NCBI RefSeq assembly: GCF_000715075.1
Contig: NC_134101.1
Span: 136,352,237 to 136,416,236 of the forward strand
Length of the DNA: 64,000 nucleotides
Direction of reading: 5' to 3'
Source of the DNA: Nicotiana tabacum
Taxonomy: Eukaryota > Streptophyta > Magnoliopsida > Solanales > Solanaceae
Part shown: positions 44,975-57,130 of the stretch, piece by piece
Layout of the letters: each line of letters starts with the position of its first letter
How positions within the stretch are numbered: the first letter of the stretch is position 1
Made by a program: the position numbers and the translations under genes
The notes under the pieces: generated by a model
Told to the model about the DNA's origin: nothing
Databases searched by the model: none
The model's input: the letters and a program-made list of their open reading frames with translations, nothing else

Positions 44975-47037
44975 TGTAAGCACGTAACTTTTGATCCGCC
45001 ACGTTCTCAAGCCACTCCAATATTTTATACATATATATTTGAGTTTATATTAAATTTTGTAGGATTTTATTGTATATATATATATATAATATTTTATTTT
45101 ATTGTCTTAGTATTTTAAAAAATCAAAAACATAAAAATACTTTCACTCTTTATCTTATTTGTATTTATTTAAGTAGTTAGTATTTTTATAGTGATACTAA
45201 TTTAGCCTTATTTTAGTTTAATCTTTGAAAATACCAAAAAGAGTTTCACTTTTTATTTTTATTTTAATAGTTTATTAAAATCAACTAGGAGTGGTCATAC
45301 ATTTTTATAAATACTTTATATTAAAAGAGGAAAACTTAGGTTTTTACTTAATGAATTTCAGAATTTTAAAAGCCCAATCTTGAAATGGCCCAATGCGAAT
45401 CCCTTACCCAATCAAACCAGCCCAACATCTCCAAACAACCCCTATGACCCGTGACCCAATTAGCCGATCCACCCACTCAACTTTTAATCCCAGCCGCCCA
45501 AATAATCCCCATCTAATGAATCACAACTAATCCCTAGGCCATGTAAAACCTAATTGGCTGCTCACCCTAATTTTGGAAGAGTCAGCTGCACACCACCTAA
45601 AAAGAATCAGCCGCTATCTGCACATAGAGAACGGACAGAGTGAGAACAAGAGGAGTTTGGAAAATGGAAAAATAGATGGGGGAAAGGGAGAGAGCATGAA
45701 TTTTTAGGGAATTCTCTGACCACTGGCCGCCACACATACACACAAGTCGAGGGAGAGGGACGAAACAAATTTGGGAAAGGCCTAGAGTGGGAGAAAAACA
45801 GAGCTTCCTTCTTTTTCTTCTTAAAAAATTATTTTACCTAGATCCATGGAAACCATTACAGTTTGACCATTAAAGAAGCAGATTTTCATTAAGAAACTCC
45901 ATTAAAGTTATCTCATCTCAGTCGTAAACTACCATGAACGACCTTTGAATCAGATGTTTACTCATTTTTTGTCTTCATCAAAAATCAAAAGCTCAGTTTT
46001 GGTCTTGAAAGTTCTGGGTTGTCATTTGAGCTAGGGTATATTTTGGTTCGAATTGGTCGAGGTCGTCGACGCGGTTTACTTTTTCGGTCAGCGGCAAGCA
46101 GTAGGATTTCCTCGAAGTTTCTCTGTTAACATTGGAAATTTGCTCTTCGTGAGGTCTAATTCTAAACCTTATTCTTAATTATTTTAGCGATTCTTCCTTG
46201 TGTGTTTGATATCAAATGAAATTCTGGCTGATTATAGTTTACCTAACTGTGTGCATATGACATTGCTATCTTGAGTTAGTGTATTGAATGTTTACTGATG
46301 TTTGACTTCTTAAACAAACAAATATGCCTAGTAGACTAATGATGAATCAAATTAGGAATGTTAATTAGGTGGTCGTGGGATTGGAGAATAAAAGGCAAAG
46401 CAAAAATGGGTTTAAGAATAAATGCATGCCCATTGGATAATTTATTTGATTACATTGTCCGCTAGTAGCATGTTTAGGCCGACCACACCTGGGTAGGCAA
46501 ATTTTAGGTCTTTCTCTTTTACTTTATTCCAGGTGATAGGCCGTTCCCTTTAATTTATATTCACGGGAATGCCCCATAGATTTTGTATATATTTTTATCC
46601 GGGGTATGCCCCATAGTGAATGTAATTAAAGGTCGTGACATACATCGTAGAGCGAGCATAGTATAGACTTTTAGTATATTTTTTCTTATTTTATTTTCTT
46701 TTGTTTATGTGGGGACGATATCGAGTGTCTTTTTGTATTTATTCTTGTTTTGCATGTTTTTACGGAATATCTAATACCTTCTCGCCGAGTCAAATGAACC
46801 TCCTTACTCGGAATTTCTGGTGCAGATTTTGTTTTAGAGTCTAAATGTGTTTTAAAGAAAAATTATTTTTAAAAAATGGTGACTTGGCACACCGAAACCA
46901 AATATCAAGTGGTGACTCTGAAAAAATTCTTTGAAACACGAATTTTGTCACTTTCAAATTGAAAATTCTTTGAGCTTTAAAATCATAATCCCTTTATATT
47001 TTTAAATCGGTTGTTAAGAAAAAAAAAGGGTGTGATA
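44975..47037 (+). repeat. Ogre 3' LTR, 2,063 bp
   Basis: It starts TGTAAGCACGTAAC and ends AAGGGTGTGATA. Its two halves match 25046-25652 (in reverse) and 26589-27896, and about 140 bp in the middle (about 45660-45800) have no partner. The next five bases, GTAGG, are the right target copy inside the Tekay-B integrase. Confidence 0.88.
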
Positions 47038-48318
47038 GTAGGCCACCTCACCCACTCTCTCAAGAATCTCAAAGGTTCTGTTATACCTAGGGCTCAACTT
47101 TCCCTTCTTTCGTAACCTCATCAGACCTTTCATGGGTAAAACCCGAAGTAAAACCCTCTCTTCAACCACGATGCAACATCACGTACTTTACTATCGGCAT
47201 AACTCTTTTGCCTAGACTGAGTTGTGCGAAGTCGATCCTGAATCATCTTGACCTTTTCTAAGGCATCCTGAACCAAATCGGTAACCAACAACCGAGCCTT
47301 CCCGACTCAAATCAACCAACTAGGGAGCGGCATCATGTCCCGTATAATGCCTCATAGGGAGTCATCTAAATACTTGATTGGTAGCTGTTGTTGTAGGAAA
47401 ACATCGCAAGCGGAAAGAACTAATCCCAAGAACCCCCGAAATCTATAACGCAAGCGCGATGCATATCCTCCAATATTTGCATGGTGCGCTCGGACTGTCC
47501 GTCTGTTTGGGGGTGAAATGATGTATTTAACCGTGTGCCTAACTCACATTGTACGACCCTCTAGAAGTGTGAGGTGAACTGTGTACCTCGATCAAAAATA
47601 ATAGGACACGAGCACACAGTGAATATGGACGATCTCGCGGATATAGATCTCAGCCAACCGCTCTGAAAAATAGGTAACTGCTACTGAATTGAAATGTGCC
47701 GACTTGGTCAACCTGTTCATAATGACCCATACTACGTTAAATTACTTAGAAGTTCGTGGGAGCCCGACAACAAAATCCATGGTAATACGCTCCCACTTTA
47801 ACTTTGGAATCTCAATCTTCTGAAGCAAACCGCCAGACCTCTGATACTCGTACTTTACTTCCTGACAATTTAGACACCGAGCCATACATGCAACTATGTC
47901 TTCTTCATTCTTTGCCACCAATAATGCTACAGCAAGCCCTGATACATCTTGGCAGCACCCGGATGAATAGAATACCGGGAAATGTGGGCCTCCTTAAGAA
48001 TCAAGTCCCAAAACCCATCCACATTGGGCACACAAATTCGACCCTACATCCACAACACCACATCATCACCGATAGCAACCTGCTTGGCACCACCATGCTG
48101 CACCTTGGCTTTAAGGACGAGCAAATAGGGGTCGTCATACTGACGCTCTCTGATGCACTCATACAATAAAGATCGAGAAACTGTGCAATCTAGAACATGA
48201 CTAGGCTCCAAAATATCTAACCTCACAAACTGATTCGCCAAGGCCTAAACATCTAATACAAGCGGTCTCTCACCAATTGGAATATATACAAAGCTATCCA
48301 TACTCACAGCCTTTCTAC
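47038..48318 (-). pseudogene. Tekay-B integrase, decayed
   Basis: On the minus strand the region starts with RKAVSMDSF and ANQFVRLDILEPS (about 48240). The zinc-binding part (SIHPGAAKMYQ) is near 47960, with stops in WW..C..C. Core landmarks are FDRGTQFTSHF near 47600 and [18 protein letters not shown] near 47480; stops and shifts are frequent. The last readable text is LERVGEVAY, cut by the Ogre insertion at 47037. The remainder is at 25653-26005 in the inverted block. Confidence 0.8.
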
Positions 48319-48636
48319 TGTAAGGCCCCGTAAAAATTTTCGAAGAACTCGAGGTTTGTGGTGCCGAGGTAGGCCAACGTGTAAGGTCTTGTGAATTTCA
48401 ATTACTAATTGGAACAATTTCAAGCTTAGGAATATACTTTAAATTAGACCTGAACCACGTGAGAATTACTGGAGTGGATAAAGTTATTTGGATGCTTGGG
48501 AATAATTATTTTATTAATCTTGAGTACTGTAATAATGGGAAAACACTTGGATGTTAATTTCAAAGCAATAAGACTAAAGAAAATACAGTGAGCTATCTCC
48601 CCATAGCACAGCTATAGCGTAGGAGGGAAGCGGAGA

Positions 48637-48774
48637 ATTTTAGCAAAGCAGTGAGCTAAAGCCTTATAGCACATGGATAATACCAGTTGAAAAATATTGT
48701 ACCTGATTTTAGCAAACCAGTGAGCTAAAGCCTTATAGCACAGGGATATCACCAGTTGAAAAATATTGCACCTG
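48637..48774 (+). repeat. Two 69-bp tandem units in LTR E
   Basis: ATTTTAGCAAAGCAGTGAGC and its neighbour ATTTTAGCAAACCAGTGAGC lie exactly 69 bp apart. Each goes on with TAAAGCCTTATAGCAC and CCAGTTGAAAAATATTG. Confidence 0.8.
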
Positions 48775-49918
48775 GGTCTATTAGTACCTGAGCGGGGAGA
48801 GAGAAAAATAAAAGAATTTCAAAACTAGGGCTTTTCTCTCCATCACTCATCCGGCCAAGGCTTCCAGTACACACTAAAGGTAAGTTTTAAGTGTATTTTT
48901 ATGATGATTTCACTTCTCAATCACTATTTACAACAAGGTTTTGATTGAATTCCATAGGATTTCTTCAAAAATTGAAGAACACCCCAAAATTTGACTTTCA
49001 TGATTTGGTCTACAAGAGGTAATCTTCCACCCTTAAACCTACATGCATGGATTGTTAGTGAATATATGAGCAAGAAATAAGTACTATCACTTATGAGATG
49101 GTGATTGAAAGCCACAAATACTTAAACTAGATTATTGGTTGTAGTAGAGATTTTGTAATGAGTTAATTAGTGAAATTTTGTGGATGTGAGCTCATTAGTT
49201 ATTATAATGGTGCTAAAGAAGGCCATTAGTAGTCAGAGGATGTTGTATTATATCCTGTTGGTGGGAAGGAAGGATTGTTGGATGAAGGAACACCATTAGT
49301 AGAGGTAGTAGAATGCTATGCACTTTAGGTGTTTGATAAAATGCCAAAGTGACCAAAAACCTGGAAATTTTTACTAATATTGGTCCAATTGAATTATGTT
49401 GATGTACTTTGAAGCTGTAAGGGTAGTGTGGGTTTTAATAACACTAAAGGACTGAATCCACGTATGTATGGATAAACTCTTCTCTTAGAATTGAACCCCA
49501 TAATATCCATGTAAGTCCCGAGTTGCTCACTGTGAGTTGAACATTCTGATTAAGCTTGTGCCAAAAGATATCCATGTTCAATATGCAATTTAAATGCTCT
49601 TGTTATGTTATACTCTTATTTGAAGAATGTGTTCAAAGTATGGGTTGCATGCTTAAATGCCTTGACATGAAGTTGTGTTTCAAACAAAGGCTAATGACAA
49701 TTCTGTAAGAAATCTCAGTGTACCTAAAACTCTCAATTTCTCATATGTGTGCTTAAATGTTATGAAAATAAATGCCTTGTTATCGAAAAATCTATAATGA
49801 TTGTTGAAATGCAAAATACGAAATATGAGATACAAAGCAAGGAATACTAACAGTGAAGTATGAAATATGAAATGTGAAATATGGAATACGGCCAACGTGC
49901 CAAGTGAAATAATATAAT

Positions 49919-50215
49919 CATGGTTGATGTCTCTTATGAGATGGCCTAGCAGATCGGGTCGTGATCGGACGCCCTGCAGTACATATGGTGGTGACTCTAT
50001 TGGAAATTTTAATTGAAATTTCAATTGTGGTTGATGTCTCATATGCGACGGCCTAGCCGATCGGGTCGTGATCGGACACCATGTCGTACACATGATGATG
50101 ACTATATTGGAACTGAAATCATGATTGTGGTTGATATCCCATATGAGATGTCCTAGCCGAATGGGTCGTGATCGGACGCCATGTCGTACATATGGTGGTG
50201 ATTGTATTGGGAATT
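49919..50215 (+). repeat. Three tandem units of 100-107 bp in LTR E
   Basis: Units start with TGGTTGATGTCTC-like text at 49921, 50028 and 50128. They share GGCCTAGC.GATCGGGTCGTG and a CATGTCGTACA-like end. Confidence 0.75.
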
Positions 50216-50950
50216 GAAATCGAAATGGTGAATAGTGGCATATTGGTACTAAAGACTTCCTGGACTTAAAACATGGAAATTTCATTGAAGCTTATCTCAT
50301 CCCTTGTTTGAAGTTCGGTAAATGTTTAATGCCTTAACTGATATCATGATTGTCCTTACTTGTATTATTATTCATTCTATTGAGATGATGTTTAGTTATA
50401 CATACTAGCATTATTCGACGATAGTAACATCCCTTTTGTCGGAGGAGTTGTATCTTTAATTGATACAGGTGGTTCCACAGTAGCCGGCATCGATCAGTGG
50501 TAGAGGTATACTCTTTTCAGCTGACTTGGTGAGCCCTGCTTCATTTTGGGGTCCTGTATCTTTTGTTTCTAATGTACTATGTATTTTGAGGTATAGCTGG
50601 AGCCTTGTTGCCGGCATTTCCATATTACTTTTTAATTGTACTTAGAGGCTCCGTAGACAGGTTGTGGGTGATGGTTGATGTTGCGAATTGGATTAGAAAT
50701 ATTGGTATTTGGCAAGCATGTTTTTCATCATATCTATAAAATTGTAATATTTTGGAAATTATGGTTGAAGCTGTTAATGGAAACGAAATAGAAGTTGTTA
50801 ATGAAATATTTTCAGAGTATGATTAATGGAGTACATCTCCTCTTTATTCAAAGATGAATTTGGGTAGAATGAAATCTAACGGGCTTGCTTAACCGGGTTC
50901 ACTCAGTTAAGCGCCGGTTGCGTTCCCCGAGTTTGGGGCGTAACATCTAC

Positions 50951-51514
50951 TCAATGCATCGGTCACCATATTGGCCTTTTCGGGATGATACAAAATTGTT
51001 ATATCAGTCTTTCAACAACTCCAACCATCTCCTCTGTTAAACTTGAGATCCTTTTGCTTGAACAAATAATGTAGACTCCGATGATCTGTGAACACCTCAC
51101 ACGGCACGTCGAAGAGGTGATGCCTCCAAATCTTCAGTGCATGAACAATGGCTGCCAACTCCAGGTCATGAACAGGGTAATTCTTCTCATGAACCTTGAA
51201 TTGCCGCAATGTGTATGCAATCACCCTGCCATCCTACATCAATAATGCACCAAGCCCAATACGCGATGCATCACAATTCAACGTGTAGGATCCTAAAACT
51301 GTAGGCAACACCAACATGGAGCCATAGTCAAAGCTGTCTTGAGCTTCTGAAAGCTCAACTTACACTCATCAGACCACCTTATCGGAGTACCCTTCTAGTC
51401 CAATCTAATCAATGGGGCTGCTATGGATGAAAACCCCTCCATGAACCGACGATAATAACCCGCCAAACCTAGGAAACTCTAAATCTCTATAGATGAAATA
51501 GGTCTAGGCCAGTT
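50951..51514 (-). pseudogene. Tekay-B RNase H, partly open
   Basis: The stretch 51012-51224 reads [20 protein letters not shown] with the catalytic Glu, then [24 protein letters not shown] with an Asp, and KQKDLKF. Upstream, toward 51500, the first catalytic Asp region is broken by stops and shifts. Downstream the text ends VTDALS at the solo LTR E target site. Confidence 0.78.
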
Positions 51515-52206
51515 TTAAACTACCTCAATCTTCTTAAGATCCACTTTAATGCCCTCGTCTGATACAACATGCCCCAAATAGGGCTTAAATACCCGGTTCA
51601 TCAAATCCACAAATGTTGTTGGGGCATCTGTCAACCCAAATGACATCACTAGGAACTTATAATGCCCATACTGAGTCCAAAAAGCTGTCTTAGGGACATC
51701 GGATGCCCTAATCTTCAACTGATGATTGCCAGACCTGAAATTAATCTTCAAAAATACTTGGCACCTTGAAGCTGATCAAATAAGTCATCAATCCTCGGCA
51801 ACGGGTACTTGTTCTTGATAATCACTTTGTTCAACTGCTGATAGTTTATACACTTCCTCATAGAACCATCCTTCTTCTTCAAGAACAACACGGGCGCACC
51901 CCGAGGTGAGACACTAGGTCTAATGAATCCCTTGTCAAGAAAATCATGTAATTGATCCTTCAATTCATTCAACTCCGGCGTGGCCATACAGTATGGTGGA
52001 ATAAAAATGGGCTGAGTGCCCGGAGCCAAATCAATACAGAAGTCAATATCCCTGTCGGGTGGCATCCCCGGCAGGTCTGCAGGAAACACCTCTGGAAACT
52101 CAAGCACAACTAGTACCGAATCCATGGAAGGAATCTCCTCATTAGAATCGCGAATATAGGCCAAATAGGCTAAACATCCCTTCTCGACCATGCGTCGAGC
52201 CTTCAC
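51515..52206 (-). pseudogene. pol: Tekay-B reverse transcriptase lacking its catalytic motif
   Basis: The fingers and palm start are open (52206-51748): [36 protein letters not shown] and [19 protein letters not shown] frame change near 51750 follows. The next open part reads [36 protein letters not shown] and RVFKPYLG. There the text jumps straight to [18 protein letters not shown]. About 45 residues usually between these points, including the (F/Y)IDD catalytic pair, are missing in frame. Confidence 0.85.
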
Positions 52207-52248
52207 ATAAGAAATAACCCTACTGGTAGAATAACCAGAAGTCCATCT

Positions 52249-52641
52249 CTACTCTAATCGAGGCAACCCCAGCATGGCTAAGGTTACCGTCTTGGCACGA
52301 TAGTCCAATATAGCATGATACAATGACAGCAAATCCATGCCCAAAATAACATTAAAGTCCACCATATCAAGAAGTAGGAGATTTGTACTAGTCTCAAGAC
52401 TCCCAATAGTAATCACACATGAGTGATAGACACGATCTACAACAATAGAATCTCCCACATGCATGGACACAAACATATGAGCACTCAAAGAATCATAAGG
52501 TACAACCAGATATAAAGCTAAATGGGATGACATATAGGAATAAGTAGAGCCCGGATCAAATAGAACTGAAGCATCTCTATAGAAAACTGGAACAATACCT
52601 GTGATGATGGCGTGAGATGACCCGGCCTCAGGTCTAGCCAT
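52249..52641 (-). pseudogene. Tekay-B aspartic protease region
   Basis: A 130-codon open stretch. VLFDPGSTYSYMSSHLA near residue 27 is the active-site region of this clade with the glycine kept. VITIGSLETSTNLLLLDM and FNVILGMDLLSLYHAILDY form the second half. It is continuous in theory with gag before it and RT after it; a stop at 52249-52251 now cuts it off. Of all parts of Tekay-B this one looks least damaged. Confidence 0.75.
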
Positions 52642-54172
52642 AAATGCATAAAACAGGGCTGGGCACCACCACTCTGACCTCTGTCTCTCGGACGGCCTCT
52701 AGCTAGCTGGCCTCCACCTCTAACGGCCTGACCTCCACCTCTAATGACTTGACCTCCACCTTTAGCAGCCTAACTCCTACCTCTAGCTAGCTGAGCAGGT
52801 GGTGGAGAAACCGATGCCGGAATCATGGCATAGGAACCCTGTCGGTTCATACGCCCTTATGATCTAGGGCAAAATCTAGAAAGGTGCCTCGAATCTCCAC
52901 AAGTATAACAAGCCCTCGACTGTTGTGACTGCTGACCCTAGAACTGGCCCTGTTGACTTGGATAACCACTCTAATAACTCTGGATCAGAGGTGCACTAAT
53001 AGGACCTGATGGTCCACTATAGGCTAGTTGCTCAGGATGGGTTACATAAGGACCATGACTACTCAAAGCACCGTAGGATGCCTGAAGCGCTGACTGAAAT
53101 GGCATGGGAGGATGGCCTCTACCAAAATTACCCCTGCCTCCAGACGAGGCATCACTGAAACCACTGAAATGATGAGGCCTATTATAAGATGCTGGCCCCC
53201 TGTCCTGACCACGAACCATCTCGATCCATCTGGCAATCTCGACGACCATCTGAAAAGAAATATCATCTCTGGTCTCCTTAGCCACCTGTAGCCTGATAGT
53301 GAAAGTGAGCCCATCAATGAATCTCCTCACTCTCTCCCTCTCAGTAGGGAGAAAAATAATGGAATGGCGAGCTAGGTCCACAAATCAAGTCTCATACTAG
53401 GTAACAGTCATGCTACCCTGCTGAAGACGCTCAAACTGCCTATGGTAATCCTCCCTCAAAGTGAAAGGAATGTACTTCTCTAGAAAAATCTACGGAAACT
53501 AATCCCAGGTAAGTGGAGGTAAACCAACTGGTCTATTTAACATATAATCTCTCCACCATCTCTTGGCAGAACCGGTCATCTGGAACACTACCAAATTGAC
53601 TCTATTGGTCTCAACTATACCCATGTTGCGCAACACCTCGTGGAAATGGCTCAAGCAATCCTATGGGTCCTCAGAAGGTGCACCACTTAAATGAATAGGG
53701 AAGAGCTTGGTAAACTTATCCAACCTCAACAAGGCCTTAAAAAACATAGCAGGCTTATTACCGGCCTGTGCCACAACAACCGGCTGAACTACCCTAACTG
53801 GCTGGGCTGCTAGAGTCTGATATAGGGGAGCCACCTACTAGGAGGTGTGAGTAGCAGAAGTCTATGCTCCCCCCAGCCCGAGAGACGGCTGGTGCTAGTG
53901 GAAATCCACCGGTCTGGGCCAAACTCACCATAAGGCCCACCAAGCGAACTAGAGCGTCCTGACGCATTTGAGTGGCTATGAACCCCTCCAGGACCTGAGC
54001 TAGTTTGACGAGTACGGTCTGAGCTGGGACCTCATGATCAATCTGAGGCTCCACTACGGGTGCTTCTGCTCGACCTCTAGGTTGAGCTCTGCCTCTGCCT
54101 CTGCCCTAGTAGTAGCTGCCACAGGAGGCTCCGGCTCCGTCCGGCTGCAGATGTTGTGCGTGTTCTCACCAT
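52642..54172 (-). pseudogene. gag: Tekay-B gag, broken
   Basis: The ATG at 54172 opens MVRTRTTSAAG, as in Tekay-A. Segments at 53794-54054 and 52971-53381 are open. The latter holds RHSIIFLPTERERVRRFIDGL and a Gly/Ser/Pro-rich tail. A complete knuckle, CYTCGDSRHLSRFC, lies at 52869-52900. Several stops and shifts separate the parts. Arg/Gly-rich repeats follow at 52690-52790 before the protease. Confidence 0.8.
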
Positions 54173-54375
54173 ATGCGAGAGAACAATAATAGAATGATTC
54201 AATCGTCGATGATAGAATAAAATCGCATGATAGAGAAGCAAAAAAGTGAATTTTTTCCTAAAACTCCATAGCCTCTAGAAGATAAGAATAGACGTCTCAG
54301 TACCGATCCTCTGTACTCTACTAAGCTTGCTCATGACTCATGATACCTAGGCAACCTAGGGTTCTGATGCTAACT
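54173..54375 (-). other. Tekay-B leader with primer site
   Basis: On the minus strand AGTTAGCATCAGAACC follows the LTR and resembles the Met-tRNA-type site TGGTATCAGAGC. The leader of about 200 bp up to the gag ATG is the same length as in Tekay-A. Confidence 0.65.
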
Positions 54376-57130
54376 TGTCACGACCCAGAATCCCAATCTC
54401 AGGGTCATGATGGTACCTAACATCCACTTGCTAGGAAAGCTAGCGTGAGATAATTAAATAGCTAATATTTAACAGTTTTAAACACAAAGACAAATAGGTT
54501 CTGAAATAAATACAACTGTTGCGAAGGAAATGAACAATTAAAGAGGGAAGAGGAAGGGGACTTCAAGGTCTGCGGACACCAACAAATCTATAAGTTTCCA
54601 TATGCAATGATTCGAGCTGACACACCTCATGCACCGTTGGGACCAATACCAGAATCTGCACAAGAAGTGTAGTATAAGTACAACTGACCCAATGTACTCC
54701 GTAAGTTTCGAGCCTAGCCTCGATGAGGTAGTGACGAGGACAGGACACCTACGTAAATAAACCAATAAAAGTATATGCGAAGCAGTAACAATAACAGAGA
54801 ATAACTAGGAGGGGACATGCAAAAGGGGAGCAATATGATAACTACGATAGGTATGAAATCACATAATATCCAAATCAATCATCAACCAATGAAATCAGAT
54901 AAACCAATAACATGAGAATGGCACGGCATCACCCTTCATGTTATTACTCTCGTCCTTACCATGAAATGATAGTATAAGTAAAATAAAATGGCACGGCATC
55001 ACCCTTCATGCTTTTACTCTAATCCTTACCTTGTAACAATGAATAAATGAGACTAATGGTACGGAATCACCTTTAGTGCTTTTACTCTCTTCCTCACTAT
55101 TTAATAATGAATAAAGGAGATAAATCTCACGGTATCACCCTTCATGCTTTTACTCTCTTCCTCACTATGAATTAATCATTAAATAAGATAAATGCAATGG
55201 CACCGCATCACCCTTCGTGCTTTTATACTCTTCCTTACCATGTACTGAATATTATATGAATTTGGGAAATAAAAAATGTGGAGAATGTACTTAACATCAA
55301 ATATGATGCCAAGATACCAAACTTCAACTTTCAAAATACTCAACAGTTATGAAATAAGCATTAATTACTGAAGGAATAATCAAGAAGTAATAACCTAACC
55401 TAAGCATGGATATAATAATTAATAATGCAATAAAACACACCCGCATGCGTAACCTAATAGCAACACATAAGTACTCATCACCTCATATATATGTTGTTCC
55501 CACACATTAAACACGTAACAAATAGACTAACAAGTCCTAATCCCTCAAGTCAAGATTAACCACAACACTTACCTCAATCCGCAATCAAATCAAATCTCAA
55601 TCGGGGTTTTTCCTCTTAAATTCCTCCAAACCAATCGAATCTAACCAAATATAGTTCAAACAATTCAAAATAAGCTTTAGAAACTACCCATGAGTGAAAA
55701 AGATTCAATCGTTAATGATTTTAAAAAAAGTCAACAAAAGTTAACCCCTGGACCGCTTGGTCAAAAATTGAGATTCGGACCAAAACCCAATTACCCATTC
55801 ATCCCCGAGCCCGGTTATGTGATTAGTTTCGAAACCCGACCTCAATTTGAGGTCTAAATCTCAACTTCTCAAAATCCCCAATTTCTACTTAAATCCTTAA
55901 TTTCTACCATGAACAAGCATAAATTAAAAGACTAGAATTCAATGGATGTTGTAGAAATGGAAGAAAACGAGTTAAAATCTACTAACCTATGAAGTGTGGA
56001 TGAAATTCCTCTTCAAAATTGCCTCTAAGCCGAGCACAAATGTGGAGATGATGAAAACTGAAGAAAATCCCGTCTTTGGGATATTTTTAATCACTGGCGT
56101 CAGGTCTTTATTGTGTTCGCGAAGGACCTGACGTGTTCGCGAAGTATTGCGGCCCAATTGGACTTCGCGTTCGTGATGGACCTTCCCCCTTGGCCTTCGC
56201 ATTTGCGACCCTTGGTTTGCATTCATGTAGAACACTCAGCAGATCCCATCCCAGGCCATACCCATCGCATTCGCATGGTACTGGTCGCGTTCTCGAAGGG
56301 TGATCCCACCACAGATTCGCGTTCGTGACCTTAACCTCGCGTTCGCATAGAGGAAATCCCACCCAAGCATAGGTTACCATTCACGATCGCGAATAATAAG
56401 GCACCAGACACCAGAATCCCTAAAACCGGCAATCCTTCTGAGTTCAAAATCACTTTGTAGCCTATTCGAAACTCACCCGAGCCCCTCGGGCTCCAAATCA
56501 AACATGCACACAAGTGTAACAACATCATATGAACTTGCTCGTGCGATCAAAATACCAAAATAACACCTAGATCTACAAATCAGACATCAAAAAGAATGAA
56601 ATTTTCTAAGAAACTTAAGAACTTTCAAATTCACAATTGGACGTTCGAATCACGTCAAATTAACTATCTTTTGCACCATATTTTACAAACAAGTCATAAA
56701 TGGCGAAATGAACCTATTCCAAGTTTCGAAACCAAAATCCAAACCTGGTAGCAACAAAGTCAGCCTACGGTCAAACTTAGAAATTCTTTAAACCTTCAAA
56801 TTACTAGTTTTCAACGAATCATGTTAAATCAAGTTAAGGACTTTTTCCGAATTCAATTTTGGGAATATGCCTAAGTCCCAAATCATGATACGTACCCACC
56901 GAGTCCATCAAAATACTAATTTGGGTCCGTTTACACAAAATATTGACCGTAGTCAACTCAAATTATTTTTAAGGCTAAAATTTACATTTTCTTTAATCTT
57001 TCACATAAAAGTTTTTCAGAAAAGAACACGAACTGCGCATGCAAATCGAGGAATGCTAAACGAAGCTACTCAAGGTCTTGGAATACAGGAATGAAGGTTA
57101 AAACTCAAAATATTCTATTGGGTCATCACA
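54376..57130 (-). repeat. Tekay-B 5' LTR, 2,755 bp
   Basis: On the minus strand it starts TGTGATGACCCAATAG at 57130 and ends GGGTCGTGACA at 54376. TTCGCGAA- and GCGTTCGC-type words lie at 56100-56390, and a TATA-like TTAAAAATAT is just downstream (56081-56092). Right flank ACCTG is the target copy paired with ACCTA at 18556. Confidence 0.88.
54918..55245 (-). repeat. Five 68-72-bp tandem units in the Tekay-B 5' LTR
   Basis: Units carry GGCACGGCATCACCCTTC followed by a TGCTTTTACTC-like end, at about 54921, 54989, 55057, 55126 and 55198. The 3' LTR of the same element keeps one unit only (23936). Confidence 0.8.

Larger units (their letters stand above)
26589..47037 (+). mobile_element. Ogre/Tat-like retrotransposon with gag but no pol
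   Basis: The 5' LTR (rest at 26589-27896, head inverted at 25046-25652) and the 3' LTR (44975-47037) enclose 17 kb. Without two later insertions the interior is about 8.7 kb. It holds a tRNA-Arg-like primer site, a long leader with tandem repeats, a gag, a long repeat-rich 3' region and a polypurine tract. I find no protease, RT, RNase H or integrase of Ogre type. It inserted into the integrase end of Tekay-B, with target copies GTAGG and ATAGG. Confidence 0.8.
48319..50945 (+). mobile_element. Solo LTR E, 2,627 bp
   Basis: It is flanked by a perfect 5-bp duplication, TCTAC at 48314-48318 and 50946-50950. It starts TGTAAGGCCCCG and ends GTTTGGGGCGTAACA. No interior sequence is present. It interrupts Tekay-B between the RNase H end (VTDALS) and the linker to integrase. 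The LTR family is distinct from the others here. The minus-strand open stretch at 49680-50285 is made of internal repeats and is not a gene. Confidence 0.88.
18561..57130 (-). mobile_element. Tekay-B: chromovirus split by later insertions, span 38.6 kb
   Basis: Element sequence on the minus strand lies at 18561-18938 and 23633-25045 (3' LTR), 25653-26588 (inverted chromodomain and LTR head), 47038-48318 (integrase), and 50946-57130 (RNase H back to gag and the 5' LTR). The target duplication is ACCTA at 18556-18560 and ACCTG at 57131-57135, inside a LINE. Insertions within it are LTR-C, the Ogre-like element and solo LTR E. The span is its length plus those insertions. Confidence 0.85.

Noticed and set aside
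49680..50285. A 201-codon open stretch on the minus strand
   Set aside because: It is made of the 100-107-bp repeats of solo LTR E and has no domain or homologous text.
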